Shown: positions 1-7,044 of the stretch, in pieces
Layout: each line of letters starts with the position of its first letter
How positions within the stretch are numbered: the stretch's first letter is position 1
NCBI GenBank assembly: GCA_030150425.1
Contig: JASLFY010000002.1
Span: 1-7,423 of the forward strand
Direction of reading: 5' to 3'
Source: Yimella sp.
Lineage (GTDB): Bacteria; Actinomycetota; Actinomycetes; Actinomycetales; Dermatophilaceae
Length of the DNA: 7,423 nucleotides
The notes under the pieces: generated by a model
What the model saw: only the letters and a program-made list of their open reading frames with translations
Told to the model about the DNA's origin: nothing
Database searches by the model: none
Position numbers and translations under genes: made by a program

Positions 1-1635
1 GCGCGACTTGAAGGTCGACGTGTGTTCGAGGGCGTCGACGAGGCGGATGAACAGCGGGCGGGCGTACGTCGGCAGTTCCTTGCTCAGGTGGTCGCCGAGC
101 TGCTTGCCGTCGAACGTCGCACCGTCCTTGAGCACGACGGCGGCCATGCCGGCCTTGCCGTCGCAGCCGGGCACCTCGACGCCGAAGACGGTCGACTCCT
201 CGACCATCGGACTGCGGTCGAGCTCGGCCTCGACCTCGGTGGTCGCGACGTTCTCACCCTTCCACCGGAAGGTGTCGCCCAGACGGTCGACGAAGGAGAC
301 GTGCTGCAGGCCCTGCTTGCGCACCAGGTCGCCGGTGTTGAACCAGCAGTCACCGTTCTTGAACCCGTTGCGCAGCAACTTCGTCTCGGTCGCGTCGGCG
401 TCGGTGTAGCCGTCGAACGGCGCGCGGTCCGTGACCTTGCTGATCAGCAGACCGACCTCGCCGGACTTCACCGCGGTCAGCCGCCCCTTCGCGTCGCGCA
501 GCGCCTCACCGGTCTCCAGGTCGTACGCGACGACCTTGTGCGGCAGCGGGCAGGTGCCCGCGGTCTCGTCGATGTTGAACGCGTTGATGAACGCGATGTT
601 GCACTCGGAGGCGCCGTAGAACTCGGCGATCCGGTCGATCCCGAAACGCTGCTGGAACTCCTTCCAGATGTCCGGGCGCAGGCCGTTGCCGACGATGACG
701 CGGATCTTGTTGTCGCGGTCGCTGCGCTTCGCCGGTGCGGCGAGCAGGTAGCGGCACAGTTCGCCGATGTAGACGAAGGCGGTGGCGTCGTACGCGCGGG
801 CCTCGTCCCAGAACTTGCTGACCGAGAACTTCGGCGAGACGGCGAACGCCGCACCACCGGCCAGGACCGCGCCGAGCGCGACCGTCACCGCGTTGTTGTG
901 GTAGAGCGGCAGCGAGCAGTAGAGGGTGTCGCCGGCGTGCAGTCGGACGCCGAGGGCGCCCAGGCCGCTGTACGACTTCAGCCAGCGGTAGTGGGTCATC
1001 ACCGACGCCTTCGGCAGGCCGGTGGTGCCCGAGGTGAAGATCAGCAGCGCCCGCTCCTTGGCCACGATCGTGGCGCAGACCTCCGGGTTCGCGGTGCCCT
1101 TGCCCTCGGCCTCGGCGGCGAGGCCGGAGTACGTCAACACCTGCTGCTCGTCGGCGATCGCGCCGGCGGTGGCGAAGTCGTCCTGCAGGTCGTCGGCGAG
1201 CAGGACCAGACGCGCGTCGAGGATCTTCAGGCTGTGGGCCAGGACCTCGTGCTTCTGGTTGTAGTTGATGAGGCCGGCGACGGCGCCGAGCTTCACGACG
1301 CCGAGGATGATCAGGATGCTCTCGAGGTCGTTCGGGGAGTTCACGCCGACCACGTCGCCCTGGCGCACACCGCGCGCGGCGAACACCTCGGCGTACTGGT
1401 TCACCCGCTCGTTCGCCTCGCGGTAGGTCAGCACCCGGTCGCCGCCCTTGAGGAACGGCCGGTCCGCGTTGCGCTCGGCGACCCGCTGGAACTGCAGACC
1501 GATCGAGGCCTTGTGGTTGGGCTTGCGAAGGACCAGTCCCGGTGCCTCACGGGTCAGCACACCCAGGTCGGGGGCCATGCTGACCAGGCCCTTCGTGACG
1601 TCCAGGATGCCGACTCGGCGACGGGTGATGCTCAA
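1..1635 (-). CDS. fadD6: Very-long-chain acyl-CoA synthetase (FadD6/FATP type), C-terminus missing
   Basis: This enzyme activates long or very-long fatty acids with ATP to acyl-AMP, then transfers them to CoA. The family often couples this to fatty-acid uptake at the membrane. The 545 residues seen carry the AMP-binding P-loop TSGTTGLPK (201-209), YGASE (340-344), FNTGD with the ribose-binding Asp436, and GDTFRWKGEN (453-462). The last motif is the signature of the FATP/very-long-chain synthetase group and separates it from ordinary FadD ligases. The frame runs open to base 1, ending in TFKSR. FadD6 homologues are close to 600 residues, so roughly 50 C-terminal residues lie outside the window. 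I chose the TTG start at 1635 because GAGGAG (1648-1643) sits 7 bases upstream. An in-frame GTG at 1650 would overlap that site. The gene is divergent from the ABC-F gene. The fadD6 symbol is a family-level assignment. Confidence 0.9.
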   Translation of the reverse strand, partial: MSITRRRVGILDVTKGLVSMAPDLGVLTREAPGLVLRKPNHKASIGLQFQRVAERNADRPFLKGGDRVLTYREANERVNQYAEVFAARGVRQGDVVGVNSPNDLESILIILGVVKLGAVAGLINYNQKHEVLAHSLKILDARLVLLADDLQDDFATAGAIADEQQVLTYSGLAAEAEGKGTANPEVCATIVAKERALLIFTSGTTGLPKASVMTHYRWLKSYSGLGALGVRLHAGDTLYCSLPLYHNNAVTVALGAVLAGGAAFAVSPKFSVSKFWDEARAYDATAFVYIGELCRYLLAAPAKRSDRDNKIRVIVGNGLRPDIWKEFQQRFGIDRIAEFYGASECNIAFINAFNIDETAGTCPLPHKVVAYDLETGEALRDAKGRLTAVKSGEVGLLISKVTDRAPFDGYTDADATETKLLRNGFKNGDCWFNTGDLVRKQGLQHVSFVDRLGDTFRWKGENVATTEVEAELDRSPMVEESTVFGVEVPGCDGKAGMAAVVLKDGATFDGKQLGDHLSKELPTYARPLFIRLVDALEHTSTFKSR

Positions 1636-1642
1636 CGTGACT

Positions 1643-1648
1643 CTCCTC
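1643..1648 (-). promoter_or_regulatory. Ribosome binding site that fixes the TTG start of the acyl-CoA synthetase
   Basis: On the minus strand this reads GAGGAG, a strong match to the 16S anti-SD complement, 7 bases before TTG at 1635. No ATG lies in this frame nearby until about codon 20 (CAT on the plus strand near 1577), and that one has no comparable site. The TTG is therefore the best start. Confidence 0.6.
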
Positions 1649-1667
1649 ACAGGGTGGACCGCCTGCC

Positions 1668-1698
1668 AGGGTAGCCCGCGCGGCTACCCGCCGGTAAC
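1668..1698 (-). promoter_or_regulatory. Candidate operator/promoter of the acyl-CoA synthetase gene
   Basis: A perfect 8-base inverted repeat, GGGTAGCC (1669-1676) and GGCTACCC (1682-1689), is separated by 5 bases. A third related half-site, GGTAAC (1693-1698), makes a second imperfect palindrome with the middle arm (GCTACCCGCCGGTAAC, 1683-1698). On the minus strand, TACCCT (1673-1668) can serve as a TAnnnT -10, with TTACCG (1697-1692) as a weak -35 at 18 bases. The transcript would then start about 26 bases before the TTG codon. Half-sites covering both promoter elements suggest repression, as with TetR-type regulators of fatty-acid genes. The regulator is not identifiable from this window. 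Confidence 0.35.
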
Positions 1699-1770
1699 GA
1701 ACGTGGTCGGGCTCCTTGGCCGTCTCGCGGGCTGAGCGAAATACCGGTGGCGGCCCGCGGCGCCTCCACC

Positions 1771-1860
1771 TACCCTTGGACCATCATGTGGAGCTGAGTC
1801 CGAACCGTCCCGCGCCCGAGGCCATAGCCCGGCGGGTTTCTGCGTTCCCCAGGACCTGCG
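1771..1860 (+). promoter_or_regulatory. Promoter and possible leader of the ABC-F gene
   Basis: TACCCT (1771-1776) fits the TAnnnT -10 pattern of actinobacteria, but no good -35 precedes it. Transcription would begin near 1783, just before ATG-TGG-AGC-TGA (1786-1797, peptide MWS) and an overlapping GTG frame (1788-1874, 28 codons). The GTG frame ends inside the ABC-F coding region. Either could be a near-leaderless upstream ORF. CCCGC (1809-1813) and GCGGG further on, followed by TTTC, might pair. Resistance-type ABC-F genes are often controlled by leader peptides and attenuators, which is why this is noted. The evidence here is thin. The stretch 1699-1770 shows nothing else. Confidence 0.2.
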
Positions 1861-3455
1861 ATGAATCACCTTGAACTGCAAGACATCTCCCACACGTACG
1901 ACGGCCGTTGGGTGCTCGACGCCATCGACCTGACCGCCCCCGCCGGCGCCCGCGTCGGCCTGGTCGGGCAGAACGGCTGCGGCAAATCGACCCTGCTGCG
2001 GATCGCCGCCGGAGTCGAGTCGCCGACCCGCGGCAGCGTGCGTACGCCGGCCGACGTCGGCTTCCTCGCTCAGGACACCGGCCTGCCCGCCGACGCGACC
2101 GTGGCCGAGGTTTTGGCGCGGGCGCTCGCGCCGTTGCACGACGCCGTACGGGAGTTGGAGACGCTCGCCGCCGACCTGACCGCGCCGGGTGCGGCGTCGG
2201 CGTACGACGACCGGCTCGCCTGGGCGACACGGCACGACGCGTGGAGCGCCGACGCCCGTGCGGCCGCGGCGGCCTCGTCGCTCGGACTCGGCCACGTGGA
2301 CTCGGGCGCCCGCGTCGGGTCGCTGTCGGGCGGGCAACAGACCCGGTTGGCGTTGGCGGCGTTGCTCGCCCGCCGGCCCGATTGCCTGCTGCTCGACGAG
2401 CCGACCAACCACCTGGACGACGCGGCGCTGGAGTTCCTGCAGCGCGAGTTGCTCGAGTCCGCCGGGGTGGTCGTCGTCGCCTCGCACGACCGGGTGTTCC
2501 TCGACGCGGTCTGCACCACGATCGTCGACCTGGACCGCACCCACTTCGGGGTCGACGGGCAGGGTGGGCGGACGTATGCCGGCAACTACACCGAGTTCCG
2601 CCGGCTGCAGCGCATCGCGAAGGTGCGGTGGCAGGAGGACTTCGAGGCGCAACAGGAGGAGTTGAACGAACTACGCGTCGCCGCTCGGACCACGAATCTC
2701 GATGTGGCACACAACCGGCCGGCGCGCGACGGCGACAAGTTCATTCACGCTTTCAAAGGCGCGCGGGTGCAGCAGACGGTGTCGCGTCGGCGGCGCAACG
2801 CCGAGCAACGGATCGCCGAGATCGAACGGTCGCTGATCGCCAAGCCGCCCAAGGAGCTGCGGTTCGGCGGCGCGTTCGAGGCGGCGTCGGCCGGTTCGGT
2901 GCGGGTACGGGACGCCCGAGTGGCCGGACGATTCGCGGTGTCCGACTCGACGTCGCAGCGGGTGATCATCTCCTGCTGACCGGTGCGAACGGCAGCGGGA
3001 AGTCGAGCCTGCTGACCGCGATCGCAGGCGAGCTACCGGTCATCGAAGGATCGGTGGACGTGTCCGCGCGCCGAATCGGCTTCCTACGCCAGGAGATTCG
3101 GTTCTCGGCATCGGAGCGGACACCATTGGAGGCGTACGGCGACCGCCCGTCCCGGCCGTCCCTGGACGAGCTCGGTCTGTTGCCGCCGCGCGACGCCCGG
3201 CGCCCGATCCGGGAGCTGAGTCTCGGCCAGCAGCAACGGCTCTCGCTCGCGCTGCTGATCGCGGACCGCCCCGACCTGGTGCTGCTGGACGAGCCGACCA
3301 ACCACCTCTCGCTGACGCTGGTCGAGGAGTTGGAAGCCGCGCTGGTCGACGCGGCACCGACGGTGATCGTCGCGTCGCACGACCGGTGGCTGCGGTCGGG
3401 GTGGACGGGGCCGACGTACGCGTTCGCCTCCGGCGGTGTCGGCGGGCGGGGTTAG
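1861..3455 (+). pseudogene. ABC-F family ATPase (ribosome-protection type) broken by a frameshift
   Basis: ABC-F proteins are soluble twin-ATPase factors that bind the ribosomal E site. One branch displaces antibiotics, and others aid translation. The first frame (1861-2979, 372 residues) has Walker A GQNGCGKST (36-44), LSGGQ (155-159), DEPTNH (179-184), SHDR (208-211) and a basic linker (about 245-340) with NRPARDGDKF and VQQTVSRRRRNAEQR. Linkers of this kind occur in actinobacterial resistance ABC-F proteins such as TlrC/OleB. Homology then leaves this frame at FAVSD and resumes in the -1 frame as LDVAAGD. The second domain follows, with GANGSGKSS, LSLGQQ, DEPTNH and SHDR, ending at TAG 3453-3455. 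Restoring one base at about 2946 gives 531 residues, the normal family length. AGGA (1851-1854) lies 6 bases before the ATG. The upstream frame is closed by TAG and TGA, so 1861 is the first start. Whether the lesion is a real mutation or a sequence error cannot be decided here. Confidence 0.88.
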
Positions 3456-3466
3456 CAGTTCGCCGA

Positions 3467-3485
3467 CGGCGTCACGCTCACGCCG
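3467..3485. terminator. Possible bidirectional hairpin between convergent genes
   Basis: CGGCGT (3467-3472) and ACGCCG (3480-3485) form a perfect 6-base stem with a 7-base loop, between the ABC-F stop (3453-3455) and the HNH gene stop (3478-3480). The hairpin overlaps the HNH stop codon. There is no T-run on either strand. It is placed where a shared terminator is expected, but the stem is short and such repeats arise easily in GC-rich DNA. Confidence 0.25.
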
Positions 3486-5031
3486 CCACACCGGAGCGGT
3501 TGTGGTGCCAGGTGACGCCGGTCGCGGTGACGGTGGCGGTGAGTCCGTCGCGGTGGACGATGCGGTGATGGGTGGCGCACAGCAGTGCCGAGTTGACCAG
3601 GCTCGTGTCGCCACCCTGCCACCAGGCGACGACGTGGTGGACCTGGCACATCGCGGGCGGCCTGGTGCACCCGTCGTACGTGCAGTATTTGTCGCGTTGG
3701 ATCACGGCGCGGCGTAATCCCTTCTCCACCAACCGTTTCCTGCGGCCGACGTCGAGTGGTTCGGATCGACTGCCGAGGACCATCGGGATGAGGTGGGCGT
3801 CGCAGGCGAGCTCACGGACGGTGTCGGGCGTGATCGTGGCGCCGCTCTCCGAGACACCCGCACCAGCGAGGTCGCCGGTCAGGGCGCGGTAGTCGAGGGT
3901 GACGACGAGTTGCGCGGACCCGCTGGTCGCGACCTCGCCGTCGGCGTCGACCGCGGCGGCTCCGGCGGTGATCAGCGCGATGAGTGCGTCGGCGCGGCGC
4001 TTGGCCGGGGTGCGCTCGTCACGGTCACCAGCCCGGGACGCGCTCTCCGACCGACCCGACGCACTGCCCGCGCCCTCCGCGGGAGCGCTGTGGCGGTGGT
4101 GCGGGTCGTCGCAGCAGTCGTTGCCCGGCGACGGCGCGGACAGCGCGGTCAGGGCGTGTTTGATCTGCTCGGCGTGGTCCGGCGACAGGTCGGCGACGAG
4201 CCGCACCAGCCCCTCGGGCAGGTTCGTCCAGGTGACTGATTCGTGGCGGCGCGCGGTGTCCTCGCTGCGGTCGAGCGTCTCGGCGTCGAACGCGGCGATG
4301 ACCCGCTTGGTCAGTTCGCGCACCGCTGCGGCGCCGGATCCGGGAGGCAGGAGCAGGAAGTAGCCGAACACCTGATCGCGCACCGGCGGCCGGCCCTCGG
4401 CCGCGGCGGGCAGCACCGCGACGAACCGGTCGACGTGGTCGAGGGCGGTCTTGGCGACGGTGGTGTTCACTGCGCAGGAGGCGACCGCGGCGGCCAGGAC
4501 GTGGTTCGACGGGGAGCGCACGGCCGCAGCAAGATTCGCGATCCGAGCCGCATGAGCAGGTTCGAACCCACCCAGCGCGGGCACCGAGCCGTTCGACCCC
4601 GACGCGCACCCGCCGTCCGCGGACGAATCCCGCGTCCCGGAAGCGAGCGGTGCGGGGTCCGGCACGAGTGGCCCGGCCGACGAGGCGTCGGCGCCGAGTA
4701 GCGTCGGGACGGGTTCGTTGCGGGACAACCGGCCCACCCATTGCGTCGCGTTCGCGGCGGTGGACCGGTCGACGGCACCCCGCTCGATCGCGTCGGCGGT
4801 CACCCCGACCAGCGCGGCCTCGCAGTACTGCATCAACGTCGCCAGGGACCGGGCCGCGGACGTCAGTTCGGAGTCGGTCAGGCCCGAGCTGACCTGCGGC
4901 AATCGGCGCACCGCCGCGATCACGTCAGCGACCTGCGCGGCGCACTCGGCGGCTTCGCCCGGATACCCGGGCCGAACCTCGGGCGAGGGCGTGACCGGGT
5001 CGCCCGGTAGCGGCAGCTCCCGAATGTTCAT
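3478..5031 (-). CDS. DUF222 and HNH endonuclease domain protein (13E12 repeat family)
   Basis: The protein has 517 residues. The N-terminal and central DUF222 region (about 50-435) includes LTDSELTSAARSLATL near the start. It ends in the typical LDYRALTGDLAGAG (379-392) and ELACDAHLIPMVLG (407-420), followed by PLDVGR. The C-terminal HNH nuclease module (about 438-493) has Cys450, Cys455, the HH pair 465-466, Asn480, Cys485, the HH pair 488-489 and His493, consistent with a zinc-bound beta-beta-alpha-metal fold that cleaves DNA. All the expected HNH residues are present, so the nuclease looks intact. The family is multi-copy in actinomycetes and its biological role is unsettled. Two low-complexity inserts (about 114-156 and 299-345) interrupt the DUF222 part. 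ATG 5031 is supported by AGGTGA (5043-5038) 6 bases upstream. The gene is convergent with the ABC-F gene, and its promoter carries a LexA-box-like site. Confidence 0.92.
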   Translation of the reverse strand: MNIRELPLPGDPVTPSPEVRPGYPGEAAECAAQVADVIAAVRRLPQVSSGLTDSELTSAARSLATLMQYCEAALVGVTADAIERGAVDRSTAANATQWVGRLSRNEPVPTLLGADASSAGPLVPDPAPLASGTRDSSADGGCASGSNGSVPALGGFEPAHAARIANLAAAVRSPSNHVLAAAVASCAVNTTVAKTALDHVDRFVAVLPAAAEGRPPVRDQVFGYFLLLPPGSGAAAVRELTKRVIAAFDAETLDRSEDTARRHESVTWTNLPEGLVRLVADLSPDHAEQIKHALTALSAPSPGNDCCDDPHHRHSAPAEGAGSASGRSESASRAGDRDERTPAKRRADALIALITAGAAAVDADGEVATSGSAQLVVTLDYRALTGDLAGAGVSESGATITPDTVRELACDAHLIPMVLGSRSEPLDVGRRKRLVEKGLRRAVIQRDKYCTYDGCTRPPAMCQVHHVVAWWQGGDTSLVNSALLCATHHRIVHRDGLTATVTATGVTWHHNRSGVAA

Positions 5032-5073
5032 CCCCGATCACCTCTCCCCAGCGGTGCCCTGTCAACTGCCTCC

Positions 5074-5090
5074 ATCGTACGCCTGTTCGC
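5074..5090 (-). promoter_or_regulatory. LexA (SOS) box-like operator over the HNH gene promoter
   Basis: TCGTACGCCTGTTCGC (5075-5090, plus strand) matches the actinobacterial SOS consensus CGAAC-N4-GTTCG at 9 of its 10 fixed core positions; the A at position 3 is T. On the minus strand, TACGAT (5079-5074) is a good TAnnnT -10, with a weak TTCCTC -35 about 17 bases upstream. The operator therefore covers the -10, as LexA sites usually do. The predicted transcript starts about 35 bases before ATG 5031. Several 13E12-family genes in Mycobacterium tuberculosis are reported as LexA-regulated, which fits. Binding itself is inferred. Confidence 0.5.
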
Positions 5091-5104
5091 ACTCGCGAGG
5101 AAGG

Positions 5105-5190
5105 GTTTCCACAGCGAAACTCCAACAATTGCAAGGGAATTCGCTACCAGCGGGTATCCACAACCCACCCGGAGAACGCAGTTCTCCACA
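5105..5190 (+). other. Cluster of three DnaA-box-like motifs
   Basis: GTTTCCACA (5105-5113), GTATCCACA (5154-5162) and TTCTCCACA (5182-5190) all lie in the same direction. Each matches the DnaA box pattern TTNTCCACA at all or all but one of its fixed positions. The first two share the longer form GGGTNTCCACA. They lie in the gap between glmS and the HNH gene. I found no other TCCACA core elsewhere in the window. There is no dnaA, dnaN or long AT-rich unwinding stretch, so this is not claimed to be the replication origin. Confidence 0.35.
5171..5187 (-). terminator. Hairpin downstream of glmS, probable terminator
   Basis: GGAGAAC (5171-5177) and GTTCTCC (5181-5187) form a perfect 7-base stem with a 3-base loop, starting 27 bases after the glmS stop (5214-5216). 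No T-run follows on the minus strand, but actinobacterial terminators often lack one. It would separate glmS transcription from the HNH gene. The site could also act as a palindromic operator, and its right arm overlaps the third DnaA-box-like motif. Confidence 0.4.
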
Positions 5191-5213
5191 GCCTCGGAGA
5201 GACCCCTTGACGG

Positions 5214-7031
5214 TTACTCCACCGTCACCGACTTGGCGAGATTGCGCGGCCGGTCGATGTCGCGGCCGAGAGCGGTGGCGACCCGATACGCCAGCAACTG
5301 CAGCGGGATGGTCAGCAGTAGCGGATCGAGCTCGCGCTCGTTCTTCGGGACATCGATTCGCGCTGCCGCGACATCGATCCCGACGCCCTCGTGGGTGACC
5401 ACGACCAGCGGTCCCTTGCGGGCCGAGACCTCATGCAGCGCACCGAGATTGCGGTCGACCAGTTCGTCGTCGGGCACGATCGCCACCGTCGGCATGTCCG
5501 GGGAGATCAGCGCGAGCGGGCCGTGCTTCAGCTCGCTGCTGGGGTACGCCTCCGCGTGCAGGTACGAGATCTCCTTCAGCTTCTGCGCACCTTCCCGCGC
5601 GACGGGATAACCCCGCACGCGGCCGATGTAGAAGACCGACTGTGCGTCCTTCATCGACACAGCGACGTCCGCGATCGCCGGCTCGCTGTCGAGGATCTGC
5701 TGCACCTGGTCCGGGATCCGCTCCAGCCCGGCGAGGATTCGGGCGCCGTCGGAGTGCGAGAGGTCGCGCACCCGTCCGAGCAGTACAGCGAGCATCGCGA
5801 AGCCGACACCCATGTGGGTCAGCACCTTCGTCGACGCGACGCTGACCTCAGGCCCGGCGTGCAGGTAGATCCCGCCGGTACAGGCGCGGGCAATGGACGA
5901 ACCGACGACGTTCACCAGACCGACGACGTGTCCACCCTTGCGCTGGATCTCCTGCACTGCGAACAACGTGTCGGCGGTCTCCCCCGACTGGCTGACCGCG
6001 ACGTACAGGGTGTCCGGCTCGATGATCGGATTCCGATAACGGAATTCCGAGGCCGGCTCGGCGTCGGCAGGGATGCGTGCGAGGTCCTCAATCAGGGATG
6101 CCCCCAGCTGACCGATGTAATAGGCCGACCCGCAGCCGATCGCTTTGACCCGTTTGAAAGAACGCAGCTCGCGCGCGTCCAGGCCGAGCCCGTCGAGCCG
6201 TACGGTCGCGAAGCGGTGGTCCAGCCGGCCGGACAGCATCCGGCGCAGCGACTCGGGCTGCTCGTACATCTCCTTGTGCATGAATGTCTCGTGCGCGCCG
6301 ACCTCGCTGTCAATCAGTTCCGCGTCGACGATTTGCGGCTGCTTGCCGGTGTCGGCCGACTCGTCGGTGAAGGTGCGGAAGCTGTCGGCGGTCACCACCG
6401 CGCACTCGCCGTCGTCGAGGTGCACGACGCTCGAGGTGTGTCGCACGATGGCAGCCGGGTCGGACGCAACGAACATCTCGTGATCGCCAACGCCGAGCAC
6501 CAGCGGCGAGCCCTGGCGGGCTACGACGATGCGGTCGGGCCGCTCGGTGTCGACCACTGCGATCGCGAAGGTTCCGGTGATCCGCGAAAGGGCGTCGAGC
6601 ACCTTCTCCTCCAGCGTCGACGCGTCGGAGCGGGCGATCAGATGCGCGAGCGCCTCGGTGTCGGTGTCCGACGAGAACTCGATGCCGTGGGCGGCCAACT
6701 GCTCCCGGAGAGCGCCTGCGTTGTCGATTATCCCGTTGTGCACCACCAGGATCCGTCCGTCGTACGACCGGTGCGGGTGGGCGTTCCCCTCGGTGGCCGG
6801 CCCGTGGGTGGCCCATCGGGTGTGGCCGATCCCGACCGTCGCCGAGATGCGCTTGGGCAGCGCGGCCTGCAGGTCACGCACCCGACCGACGGCGCGGACC
6901 ACCTTCGGCCCGCGGGCGGTGACGACGCCTACGCCCGCCGAGTCGTAGCCGCGGTACTCCAGCTTGGTCAGCCCCTCGATGATGACCGGGAGTGCCTGGT
7001 TCGGGCCGATGTAGCCCACGATTCCGCACAT
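5214..7031 (-). CDS. glmS: Glutamine--fructose-6-phosphate aminotransferase (isomerizing)
   Basis: The enzyme converts fructose-6-phosphate and glutamine to glucosamine-6-phosphate and glutamate, the committed step to UDP-GlcNAc for peptidoglycan. It acts in the cytosol as a dimer. At 605 residues it is full length (E. coli enzyme 609). The N-terminal Ntn glutaminase domain starts MCGIVGYIG with nucleophile Cys2, then GHTRWATHG (69-77), HNG (98-100) and SDTD (121-124). Two SIS sugar-isomerase domains follow, with GCGSAYYIG (299-307), SQSGETADT (347-355), KLKEISY (484-490, including Lys484 and Glu487), ELKHGP with His503, and the canonical C-terminal PRNLAKSVTVE with Lys600. ATG 7031 encodes the required Met-Cys. 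AAAGGGA (7045-7039) lies 7 bases upstream and overlaps the stop of the preceding small gene by one base, so the two are probably co-transcribed and perhaps translationally coupled. No glmS ribozyme can fit in the 13-base gap. Confidence 0.98.
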   Translation of the reverse strand: MCGIVGYIGPNQALPVIIEGLTKLEYRGYDSAGVGVVTARGPKVVRAVGRVRDLQAALPKRISATVGIGHTRWATHGPATEGNAHPHRSYDGRILVVHNGIIDNAGALREQLAAHGIEFSSDTDTEALAHLIARSDASTLEEKVLDALSRITGTFAIAVVDTERPDRIVVARQGSPLVLGVGDHEMFVASDPAAIVRHTSSVVHLDDGECAVVTADSFRTFTDESADTGKQPQIVDAELIDSEVGAHETFMHKEMYEQPESLRRMLSGRLDHRFATVRLDGLGLDARELRSFKRVKAIGCGSAYYIGQLGASLIEDLARIPADAEPASEFRYRNPIIEPDTLYVAVSQSGETADTLFAVQEIQRKGGHVVGLVNVVGSSIARACTGGIYLHAGPEVSVASTKVLTHMGVGFAMLAVLLGRVRDLSHSDGARILAGLERIPDQVQQILDSEPAIADVAVSMKDAQSVFYIGRVRGYPVAREGAQKLKEISYLHAEAYPSSELKHGPLALISPDMPTVAIVPDDELVDRNLGALHEVSARKGPLVVVTHEGVGIDVAAARIDVPKNERELDPLLLTIPLQLLAYRVATALGRDIDRPRNLAKSVTVE

Positions 7032-7044
7032 CTGCGAATCCCTT

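Noticed and set aside
22..1674. Long plus-strand open frame of 550 codons
   Set aside because: It is antisense to the acyl-CoA synthetase. Its Val/Arg/Ala/Leu/Asp-rich translation has no recognisable domain, while the minus strand carries clear catalytic motifs. Such frames are common opposite GC-rich genes.
1684..2652. Minus-strand open frames opposite the ABC-F gene
   Set aside because: They are shadows of the plus-strand ATPase frame. Their translations are Arg/Gly/Pro-rich with no family motif.
2936..2955. Programmed -1 ribosomal frameshift in the ABC-F gene
   Set aside because: The shift is of -1 type, but no X-XXY-YYZ slippery heptamer or obvious downstream stem is present, and the family is not known to use recoding. 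A missing base is simpler.
3478..5031. Mobile element or homing endonuclease insertion
   Set aside because: The HNH gene is of the DUF222 type, with no flanking repeats, intron or intein features, and it does not interrupt a recognisable gene.
5171..5187. Second SOS box (GAAC...GTTC)
   Set aside because: The spacing between GAAC and GTTC is 3 bases, not 4, so LexA half-sites would be out of register. A terminator hairpin after glmS is the better reading.
5105..5190. Chromosomal origin of replication
   Set aside because: DnaA-like boxes are present, but there is no dnaA or dnaN and no long AT-rich unwinding stretch.
7032..7044. glmS ribozyme or riboswitch before glmS
   Set aside because: The gap is only 13 bases and is filled by the ribosome binding site. 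The ribozyme is typical of Firmicutes.
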